From PFJX01 sp964440155 (GTDB lineage: Bacteria; Pseudomonadota; Gammaproteobacteria; Burkholderiales; Thiobacillaceae), in the NCBI GenBank assembly GCA_964440155.1, contig CAYTRH010000148.1, forward strand, positions 1-7,106: a stretch of DNA of 7,106 nt, read 5' to 3'. Made by a program: the position numbers and the translations under genes. This document shows, piece after piece, positions 1-5,212 of the stretch; the first letter of the stretch is position 1, and each line of letters opens with the position of its first letter. The notes under the pieces are model-generated. The model was not told where the DNA came from and did not search any database. It saw nothing but the letters and a program-made list of their open reading frames with translations.

Positions 1-725
1 GTCTGCGGCGTCGCCATCCACAGGTCGATCAGGTTGATCAGACCGTCCCGCCCGGTGGTGTACAGGTAGCGGCCGGACTTGGACAGGCGCGAGATATGTA
101 CCGCGAAGCCGGTCTTCAGCACCGCGACGATCTTCTTGGTGTCGCCGTCGATCAGCGCCACCTCGCCGGTGTCGCGCAGCGTCACCGAGAACACGTTGGA
201 CAGATTGATCTTGTTCATCTGCCGCTTCGGTCGTTTCTCCACCGGCACGATCAGGTTCCAGCTCGCGCGCATTTCCTTCATGCCCCATTCCGGCGGCAGC
301 GGCGGCGGCTGCTGGATGTAGCGCGCCATGATGTCGACTTCCTTGTCGCTCATTTCCTTGGAGGTGCCGAAACCGGGCATGCCGCCGGGCGTGCCGTAGT
401 AGGTGAAGATCTTCAGGCTCTCGGTGCCCAGCTTCTGCATTTCCCCGGGCAGCAGCGGCTTGCCGGTCGCCCCCTTGCGCAGCACGCCGTGGCAGCCGGC
501 GCAGCGGTCGAAATAGATCTGGCGGCCGATCTCGAATTCCTCCTTGGTCATGGGCGGTGCCTTGGGGTCGTTGGACTGATACATCTCGACCTTGGCCAGT
601 GGTGAGCCGCCCCCCTGCATGTAGGTCGCATCCGGCGAGCCGGAATGCGCCGTCGGTTGCGCGAACACCGAGGAAACCGCCAGCGGCAGCGCCGCCAACA
701 TCACGCCTGCGAGCACCTTCTTCAT
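1..725 (-). CDS. nirS: Cytochrome cd1 nitrite reductase NirS, N-terminal part (cut by window edge)
   Basis: This is the periplasmic enzyme that reduces nitrite to nitric oxide in denitrification, taking electrons from c-type cytochromes. The first 241 codons are visible; the family is usually about 560-600 residues, so most of the d1 propeller lies beyond position 1. Residues 1-22 look like a Sec signal peptide ending VFA before QPTAH. The cytochrome c domain carries CAGCH at 75-79, and M116 in GGMPGFG is the likely axial Met. The d1 domain begins near residue 160. It contains NVFSVTLRDTGEVALIDGD and then AVHISR, whose H210 corresponds to the known d1-heme ligand, followed by SGRYLY and GRDGLINLIDLW. 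The related NirN and NirF were considered, but this combination of c-domain and d1 sequence fits NirS best. The ATG at 725 has an AGGAGG (734-739, minus strand) 8 nt upstream. The gene is divergent from the nor operon and shares its regulatory region. Confidence 0.95.
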   Translation of the reverse strand, partial: MKKVLAGVMLAALPLAVSSVFAQPTAHSGSPDATYMQGGGSPLAKVEMYQSNDPKAPPMTKEEFEIGRQIYFDRCAGCHGVLRKGATGKPLLPGEMQKLGTESLKIFTYYGTPGGMPGFGTSKEMSDKEVDIMARYIQQPPPLPPEWGMKEMRASWNLIVPVEKRPKRQMNKINLSNVFSVTLRDTGEVALIDGDTKKIVAVLKTGFAVHISRLSKSGRYLYTTGRDGLINLIDLWMATPQ

Positions 726-781
726 GTAACTGCCCTCCTGTTGGACAACGTGGCAAAAAGACCGGAACAGCATGGGGGGTA

Positions 782-787
782 ACCATG
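782..787 (-). promoter_or_regulatory. Candidate -10 element of the nirS promoter
   Basis: On the minus strand this hexamer reads CATGGT, a weak match to TATAAT. It starts 23 nt after the end of the first FNR/Dnr-type box (811-824). Box centre and hexamer centre are 33 bp apart, as expected for a class II activator site centred near -41.5. The start of transcription would be near 775, giving a leader of about 50 nt. The position supports the call more than the hexamer does. Confidence 0.4.
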
Positions 788-810
788 CGCCGGCGAGGAG
801 CGCGCGGGCC

Positions 811-824
811 TTGATCAAAGTCAA
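811..824. promoter_or_regulatory. FNR/Dnr/Nnr-type box 1 (nirS-proximal)
   Basis: The sequence TTGATCAAAGTCAA matches the TTGAT-N4-GTCAA pattern known for CRP/FNR-family regulators of denitrification (Dnr, Nnr, FNR/Anr). It is the box nearest nirS and sits in class II position relative to the candidate nirS -10. The likely regulator is an NO- or oxygen-sensing FNR-family protein encoded outside this window. Confidence 0.88.
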
Positions 825-850
825 CCTGAACGCGCGAGCACGTGCCGATT

Positions 851-864
851 TTGATGAAAGTCAA
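851..864. promoter_or_regulatory. FNR/Dnr/Nnr-type box 2 (central)
   Basis: TTGATGAAAGTCAA differs from box 1 at a single spacer base. It lies exactly 40 bp from both box 1 and box 3. It would therefore be about 82 bp upstream of both predicted transcription starts, where it could act as an auxiliary site for either promoter. Confidence 0.85.
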
Positions 865-890
865 GCCTTGGCCAGAAGGGCGGGGAAAGG

Positions 891-904
891 TTGATAAAAG
901 TCAA
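891..904. promoter_or_regulatory. FNR/Dnr/Nnr-type box 3 (nor-proximal)
   Basis: TTGATAAAAGTCAA is the third copy of the box and again differs only at the sixth base. It lies 23 nt upstream of a candidate -10 (TAACAT) facing the nor operon, which is a class II arrangement. It predicts anaerobic, NO-responsive expression of the small membrane protein, norC and norB. Confidence 0.88.
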
Positions 905-927
905 ACGCTTTGCTCGGGTATGCCTCC

Positions 928-933
928 TAACAT
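928..933 (+). promoter_or_regulatory. Candidate -10 element of the nor operon promoter
   Basis: TAACAT matches TATAAT at four of six bases. Its centre is 33 bp from the centre of box 3, so the activator would sit near -41.5 with transcription starting near 939-940. No good -35 is expected at a class II FNR-type promoter. The spacing mirrors the nirS side exactly. Confidence 0.5.
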
Positions 934-956
934 CCGCCGCACCCCGAAACCCGCGC

Positions 957-961
957 AGGAG
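957..961 (+). promoter_or_regulatory. Ribosome binding site fixing the start of the first nor-operon gene
   Basis: AGGAG lies 6 nt before the ATG at 968. The same reading frame is open back to 842, but starting there would place coding sequence over boxes 2 and 3 and the predicted promoter. It would also add an unlikely proline- and charge-rich leader ahead of the first membrane helix. The 968 start is therefore preferred. Confidence 0.8.
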
Positions 962-967
962 CAGACG

Positions 968-1333
968 ATGATCGAACCCGTGGCCATGGCCAACTTCTTC
1001 ACCGTGTTCTTCAGCGCGGCCTCGGTGATCGTGTTTGGCGCGCTGTACGCCTTGCTGTTCGCCTATGCCCGGCTGCACCGGCGGCCGCGCATGATGGTGC
1101 TGACCTACGCCGCCTACCTGGGTTTGTTCGCCGCGGTGCTGACGTTGGCGTTCGCCGCCAATCTGTTCAGCAACGGGTTCTGGACTTTCATCGTATTGCT
1201 CATGCTCATCGGCTATCTGCTGGCGCCGCACGCCATCTGGTACCTGTGCGTCGGCACCCATGCCGACGGCCATGACACGAGCGCAGGGGAGGCGGGTGCG
1301 CCGGTGCCCGTCAAGGTTTATCAACAGCGGTAA
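968..1333 (+). CDS. Small three-helix membrane protein, first gene of the nor operon, function unknown
   Basis: I do not recognise this 121-residue protein. It shows three hydrophobic segments at about residues 8-33, 42-66 and 71-93. The short basic loop RLHRRPR between helices 1 and 2 suggests that this loop and the C-terminus face the cytoplasm. The tail, from residue 94, is polar and carries histidines (THADGHD). There is no CXXCH motif and no quinol- or copper-site motif that I can identify. It ends 17 nt before norC and is the first gene after the FNR-type promoter, so it should be co-expressed with nitric oxide reductase. By position it may help assemble or stabilise NorCB, or play a part like the small NorF-type membrane proteins of other nor clusters, but I see no clear sequence match to NorE or NorF. 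A gene of unknown function also precedes norC in Pseudomonas aeruginosa; homology to it was not tested. Confidence 0.8.
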   Translation: MIEPVAMANFFTVFFSAASVIVFGALYALLFAYARLHRRPRMMVLTYAAYLGLFAAVLTLAFAANLFSNGFWTFIVLLMLIGYLLAPHAIWYLCVGTHADGHDTSAGEAGAPVPVKVYQQR

Positions 1334-1350
1334 TCTCAGGAGGCAAGACC

Positions 1351-1950
1351 ATGTCACAGACCGAAGCACTGTGGTGGGCATCCGAGTCCTTTTGGCGCAA
1401 GACCGCCATCTGGGTCACGGCCGGCTCATTCGTCGCGCTCATCTTCTTGACGTTCGACACGTTGTCGCAGATCAGCGCCGGCACCAAGCGCGTGCCGGCA
1501 TATTCGGTGATCAATCACCGCATCGACTACGTGTTCAATGAGCAGCGCAATTTCCAGGTGCCCGTGATCGGTGCGGAGGAGCCGCTGTTCGGCCAGAAGC
1601 TCAGCGAGGAGGCGGCCGCCGCCCTGGTTTCCAAGGGCAAGCTGACGGTGCAGGCCAAGAACTGCATGAACTGCCACACGCTGCTCGGCAACGGCGCCTA
1701 CTACGCGCCGGATCTGACCAAATCCTGGCTGGATCCGGCCTGGGGCTCCAAGGAAGTGCGCGAGCAGTCCATGGTCGAGTTCCTGATGAATCCGCAGGAG
1801 CGCCTGCACAACGTGCTCGGCCGGCGCATGCCCAATCTCAAGATCACGGAAGAGGAAGCGCGCGCCACGGTGGCCTTCCTGAAGTGGATGTCGTCCATCG
1901 ACACCAACGGCTTCCCCTACAACTTCAAACCCTTGGATCAGGAGAACTGA
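1351..1950 (+). CDS. norC: Nitric oxide reductase cytochrome c subunit NorC (long form)
   Basis: NorC is the membrane-anchored monohaem cytochrome that passes electrons to NorB during reduction of NO to N2O. An uncleaved N-terminal helix (about residues 18-36) anchors the protein with its haem domain in the periplasm. Haem c binds at CMNCH (C105, C108, H109), and M160 in RRMPNL is the likely sixth ligand. The segment HTLLGNGAYYAP matches the family; G115 and Y117 correspond to residues that contribute to the calcium site between subunits in the Pseudomonas enzyme. The C-terminal FLKWMSSIDTNGFP is also typical. At 199 residues it is longer than the usual 146-150. The excess lies between the anchor and the haem motif, roughly residues 45-90. 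An AGGAGG (1338-1343) lies 7 nt before the ATG. The stop codon is separated from the norB start by one base. Confidence 0.96.
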   Translation: MSQTEALWWASESFWRKTAIWVTAGSFVALIFLTFDTLSQISAGTKRVPAYSVINHRIDYVFNEQRNFQVPVIGAEEPLFGQKLSEEAAAALVSKGKLTVQAKNCMNCHTLLGNGAYYAPDLTKSWLDPAWGSKEVREQSMVEFLMNPQERLHNVLGRRMPNLKITEEEARATVAFLKWMSSIDTNGFPYNFKPLDQEN

Positions 1951-1951
1951 G

Positions 1952-3409
1952 ATGGCAGCGCTCGGAGTACTGGACGGCGCCAATCTGAACGGCGGCCAGA
2001 AACTGGCGGTGAAGTATTTCACCGTCGCCTTCATCCTGTTCGGTGCGCAGATCCTGTTCGGTCTGCTCGCCGGCCTGCAATACCTCAACCCCGACTTCCT
2101 GTTCGGCGTGCTGGATTTCTCCGTCAACCGCATGGTGCACATCAATGCGCTGGTGGTGTGGCTGCTGTTCGGCTTCATCGGTTCGGTGTACTGGCTGCTG
2201 GAAGACGAGGCCGGGGCGCCGGTGGTTGGGCTCAAGCTGGGTAACCTGATCTTCTGGATATTCACGCTGGCGGTCGCCGCCGTGGTCGTGGTGTATCTGC
2301 TGGTGCAGATCGGCCCGGGCGAGAAATCGTCGATCTGGCTGATCAACGAGGGCCGCGAGTACATCGAGGCGCCGCGCTGGGCCGACATCGGCATCGTCGT
2401 GTGCGTGCTGGTGTTCTTCTTCAACGTCGTCGCCACCTTCACCAAGGGACGCTACACCGGCATCGGCGGTGTGCTGGTGCTCGACCTGGTGGCGCTGGCC
2501 GGCCTCTATCTCGCCGGCATGTTCTACACCCCCAACATCTCGGTCGACCAGTTCTGGTGGTGGTGGGTGATCCACTTGTGGGTGGAGGCGACCTGGGAAG
2601 TCATGGTCGGCTGCCTGATGGCCTACGCGCTGATCAAGACCCTGGGCGTGCGCCGCAAGATCGTCGAAACCTGGCTGTACATCGAGGTCGCGCTGATGTT
2701 CGGTTCCGGCATCCTCGGCCTGGGCCACCATTACTTCTGGATCGGTACGCCGGAATACTGGTTCACCATCGGCGGCTTCTTCTCCGCGTTGGAACCGATC
2801 CCGCTGGTGGCCATGGTGGTGCACGCGGTGTTCGACTCGGGCGCGCACAAGATGAAGAACAACAACCATCCGGTGCTCGGTTGGACCATCGCCCATGCCT
2901 TCGGCAACTTCTTCGGCGCCGGCGTGTGGGGCTTCATGCACACACTGCCGCAGATCAACCTGTTCACGCACGGCACGCAATGGACCCCGTCGCACGGCCA
3001 TCTGGCGTTCTTCGGTGCCTATGCCACCATCGTCATCGCCTTCTTCTACCTGGCGATGCAGAAGTGGCGCGGCAACGTGTGGATGAGTGGCAACATGGCG
3101 GGCGACTGGAAATGGAAGTGGTCGCTGGCGCTGTTGCACATCGGCATGATCGGCATGGTCATGGGCATGCTGGTGGCCGGCTACCAGCAGTCGTTCATCG
3201 AACGCGCCGTCGAAGGCTCCACCTGGATGGGCTACTTCACCGCGCAGGCGCACCCGTGGTTCCTGCAGGGCATGTGGTGGCGCCAGATCTTCGGCTGGGT
3301 GTTCGCCGCCGGCTATGTGTTGCTCGCCTGGGACCTCCTGACCATAGGCAAGCGGGAGACGCGTCCCATCGCCGTGCTGCACGGCGATGCCTCCCCTGCC
3401 ACGGCTTGA
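1952..3409 (+). CDS. norB: Nitric oxide reductase catalytic subunit NorB
   Basis: This 485-residue integral membrane protein of the haem-copper oxidase superfamily reduces 2 NO to N2O at a haem b3/non-haem iron centre. All expected ligands are visible, each shifted by one to three residues from Pseudomonas numbering. H63 (MVHINALVVW) and H350 would bind haem b, and H348 (TPSHGH) haem b3. H208 (HLWVE), H259, H260 (LGHHYFW) and E212 would hold FeB. The conserved E216 and E281 are also present, and E136 in GREYIEAP fits the calcium-site glutamate. The partner NorC and the lack of a long N-terminal extension show that this is the cytochrome c-dependent type, not quinol-dependent qNor. The ribosome binding site AGGAG (1940-1944) lies inside the end of norC, suggesting coupled translation. 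A terminator follows 33 nt after the stop; no norD or norQ gene follows. Confidence 0.98.
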   Translation: MAALGVLDGANLNGGQKLAVKYFTVAFILFGAQILFGLLAGLQYLNPDFLFGVLDFSVNRMVHINALVVWLLFGFIGSVYWLLEDEAGAPVVGLKLGNLIFWIFTLAVAAVVVVYLLVQIGPGEKSSIWLINEGREYIEAPRWADIGIVVCVLVFFFNVVATFTKGRYTGIGGVLVLDLVALAGLYLAGMFYTPNISVDQFWWWWVIHLWVEATWEVMVGCLMAYALIKTLGVRRKIVETWLYIEVALMFGSGILGLGHHYFWIGTPEYWFTIGGFFSALEPIPLVAMVVHAVFDSGAHKMKNNNHPVLGWTIAHAFGNFFGAGVWGFMHTLPQINLFTHGTQWTPSHGHLAFFGAYATIVIAFFYLAMQKWRGNVWMSGNMAGDWKWKWSLALLHIGMIGMVMGMLVAGYQQSFIERAVEGSTWMGYFTAQAHPWFLQGMWWRQIFGWVFAAGYVLLAWDLLTIGKRETRPIAVLHGDASPATA

Positions 3410-3442
3410 GTAACGGGTCTCCTACTCCCGTCCCAGCGAATT

Positions 3443-3472
3443 GGCCCGCCGGCTCTCCGGCGGGCCTTTTTT
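3443..3472 (+). terminator. Intrinsic terminator of the nor operon
   Basis: A perfect 10-bp GC-rich stem (GGCCCGCCGG paired with CCGGCGGGCC) with a CTCT loop is followed directly by six T residues. It sits 33 nt after the norB stop codon and should end the operon. Confidence 0.93.
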
Positions 3473-3538
3473 GCTTACCGATGGTCCAGCGGCGGGCCGG
3501 GCCGTTTTGCCGCGGACGGATCGACTGCGTGAATTCCC

Positions 3539-3567
3539 TTGCATGGGTCTGCCACGCTGATTAGCAT
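3539..3567 (+). promoter_or_regulatory. Possible sigma-70 promoter for the outer membrane protein gene
   Basis: TTGCAT (3539-3544) and TAGCAT (3562-3567) are separated by 17 bp, upstream of the gene at 3627. They match the -35 and -10 consensus at three and four of six bases. A promoter is needed here because the nor terminator lies upstream. No FNR-type box is seen between 3473 and 3626, and nothing else in that 154-bp stretch is identifiable. Confidence 0.3.
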
Positions 3568-3626
3568 TCGCCGACTTGTAGTTCCGACGCAACAATTCAT
3601 TTGCACCGCTCTCGAGGAGGAGACAT

Positions 3627-5135
3627 ATGCGTAAATCGCGGTTGATGATCGCTTTGGCCGGGATCGGCTTCGCCGGTTCGACGCTGGCCACCAATGGCAT
3701 GAATCTGGAAGGCTATGGCCCGATCGCCCTGGCGATGGGCGGGGCCTCGATGGCTTATGACAATGGTTCCGCCGCCGTCATGAACAACCCGGCCACGCTC
3801 GGCCTGATGGGCAATGGCGCCCGCCTGGATGTCGCGCTGGGCATGCTGGGACCCAACGTGGAGGCCAAGACGGCCGGCATGCCGACAGCGGAATCGGACG
3901 GTGATGCCTACTTCATGCCGGCGTTCGGCTATGTCCGCAAGAGCGGTGACCTGACCTTCGGCGCGGCCATGTTCGCCCAGGGCGGCATGGGCACCGAGTA
4001 CGGGCGCAACACCTGGGTCAGCGGTTATCAGTCGATGGTGTTTGCCGGCTCGGGTGGCTTGGGTGGCACGGCGGGGCCTTCCGGGCGTGAATCCCGGAGT
4101 GAACTGGGCGTCGGTCGTTTCATCCTGCCGCTGGCCTACAACGTCAACGAGGCGCTGACGCTGGGCGGCTCGCTGGACTTCGTGTGGGGCGGTCTGGACA
4201 TGATGATGCCGCTCGGCGGTGCCATGCTGGCCGATTTCATGAACCCGGCGGCGCAGAATTTCGGTCGCGTCAACGCTGCGTCCAGTTCCATGCTGCCCAC
4301 GCTGAACGGGATGATGGATGCCGCTTTGGGGGGGGGCTGCCCGGGGGCCGCACCGGCCTGCATCCAGGACATCAATTGGGCGAGCTTCGAGTTCGGCAAC
4401 AAGAACAAGTTCGTGCAGAAGGTCACCGGCAGCGGTTGGGCCGGCAAGCTCGGCTTCGTCTGGAAAGTGGCGCCCAACGTCAGCATCGGCGCCACCTATC
4501 ACAACAAGACGTCCATGTCGGACTTCAAGGGTAACGCGGTGATGACCATGAACGTGGACATGGCCCCGCCGGGTGCCGGGCCGACGGGTGGTGCCGGTTT
4601 CATGTCGATTCCCGTGACTGGCAAGATCGCGATCCATGACTTCCAGTGGCCCGAGACGTATGGGATCGGCATCGCCGTGAAGCCCGATGACCGCTGGATG
4701 GTCGTGGCCGATTACAAGCGCCTCAACTGGAAGGATGTCATGAAGGACTTCCACATGACCTTCACTTCCGATGGGTCCGCTGGCAACGTGGCCATGGGGC
4801 TCGCCAACCAGACGTTCGACGTGACCATGTACCAGAACTGGAAGGATCAGGACGTGTTCCAGTTGGGCGTGGCCCATCGCACCACGGATGCCCTGACGCT
4901 GCGCGCTGGCGTGAACCTAGCGGACAACCCGATTCCCAGAACCTATCTGAACCCGCTGTTCCCGGCGATCGTGAAGAATCACTACACCGCTGGCTTCGGC
5001 TATGTGCTGGGAGATGCCTCGGACATCAACTTTGCTCTGTCCTATGCGCCGAAGGTCAGCCAGAGCAGTCCGCTCGGTTTCCAGTCGGAACACAGTCAAT
5101 TGAGCTGGCAACTGATGTACAGCCACCGCTTCTGA
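3627..5135 (+). CDS. Outer membrane protein of the OmpP1/FadL/TodX transport family
   Basis: This is a predicted 502-residue outer-membrane beta-barrel of the FadL type, a family that takes up long-chain fatty acids, aromatics and other hydrophobic compounds. Residues 1-21 form a signal peptide ending STLA before TNGMN. The mature N-terminus continues with a Gly/Ala-rich stretch and a conserved NPA (54-56) that resembles the plug region of FadL. Alternating hydrophobic strands with aromatic ends run through the rest, and the chain ends in aromatic HRF, as expected for assembly by the BAM complex. C238 and C245 bracket a short Gly/Pro/Ala segment and could form a disulfide in a loop. That segment is encoded across a 9-G run. 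A strong ribosome binding site (AGGAGG, 3615-3620) lies 6 nt before the ATG. The gene appears to be a single transcription unit between two terminators. The substrate cannot be told from sequence. Confidence 0.85.
   Translation: MRKSRLMIALAGIGFAGSTLATNGMNLEGYGPIALAMGGASMAYDNGSAAVMNNPATLGLMGNGARLDVALGMLGPNVEAKTAGMPTAESDGDAYFMPAFGYVRKSGDLTFGAAMFAQGGMGTEYGRNTWVSGYQSMVFAGSGGLGGTAGPSGRESRSELGVGRFILPLAYNVNEALTLGGSLDFVWGGLDMMMPLGGAMLADFMNPAAQNFGRVNAASSSMLPTLNGMMDAALGGGCPGAAPACIQDINWASFEFGNKNKFVQKVTGSGWAGKLGFVWKVAPNVSIGATYHNKTSMSDFKGNAVMTMNVDMAPPGAGPTGGAGFMSIPVTGKIAIHDFQWPETYGIGIAVKPDDRWMVVADYKRLNWKDVMKDFHMTFTSDGSAGNVAMGLANQTFDVTMYQNWKDQDVFQLGVAHRTTDALTLRAGVNLADNPIPRTYLNPLFPAIVKNHYTAGFGYVLGDASDINFALSYAPKVSQSSPLGFQSEHSQLSWQLMYSHRF
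4328..4336 (+). repeat. Homopolymeric G9 tract inside the outer membrane protein gene
   Basis: Nine consecutive G residues encode the Gly-Gly-Gly run at residues 235-237, just before C238. The reading frame is intact at this length. Tracts of this kind in surface-protein genes can change length by slipped-strand mispairing; they are also common sites of sequencing error. Confidence 0.95.
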
Positions 5136-5157
5136 GCCGGCGGTTATAAAATAGGCA

Positions 5158-5188
5158 GGCCGGTGGGCGCAGGTCCCCGGCCTTTTTT
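5158..5188 (+). terminator. Intrinsic terminator after the outer membrane protein gene
   Basis: GGCCGG (5158-5163) pairs with CCGGCC (5177-5182). Two more G-C pairs (5165-5166 with 5175-5176) are possible across a bulged T. Six T residues follow immediately. It begins 22 nt after the stop codon of the barrel gene and ends 24 nt before the next start codon. Confidence 0.8.
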
Positions 5189-5202
5189 GTTGTGGTGACG
5201 AT

Positions 5203-5206
5203 GGAG
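5203..5206 (+). promoter_or_regulatory. Ribosome binding site fixing the start of the exported-protein gene
   Basis: GGAG lies 6 nt before the ATG at 5213. In-frame starts at 5192 (GTG) and 5201 (ATG) also exist, but they lack a good upstream site and would put acidic residues ahead of the signal peptide. The 5213 start gives a textbook MRN-plus-hydrophobic leader. Confidence 0.65.
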
Positions 5207-5212
5207 CGTGAT

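Noticed and set aside
838..845. Palindrome GCACGTGC between boxes 1 and 2
   Set aside because: Short self-complementary 8-mers are expected by chance in GC-rich DNA; there is no second copy or link to a known regulator.
842..967. An upstream start for the small membrane protein, adding 42 residues
   Set aside because: It would overlap boxes 2 and 3 and the predicted promoter, and has no upstream Shine-Dalgarno; the ATG at 968 has AGGAG at a good distance.
821..1381. A 186-codon minus-strand frame over the intergenic region and small membrane protein gene
   Set aside because: Composition is Gln/His/Arg-rich and it covers all three FNR-type boxes; the plus-strand protein has clean membrane helices and a ribosome binding site.
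1925..3382. A 485-codon open frame on the minus strand opposite norB
   Set aside because: It mirrors norB almost exactly; its product is rich in His, Gln, Asp and Arg without any domain, as expected from the antisense of a GC-rich membrane-protein gene.
3576..3595. TTGT...ACAA inverted ends upstream of the barrel gene, considered as an operator
   Set aside because: Arms of only 4 bp with a 12-bp spacer; does not match the FNR-type pattern and is likely chance.
3597..4877. A 426-codon open frame on the minus strand opposite the outer membrane barrel gene
   Set aside because: Low-complexity His/Arg/Gly-rich product with no recognisable motif and no convincing ribosome binding site; the plus-strand gene has signal peptide, plug motif and terminal aromatic residue.
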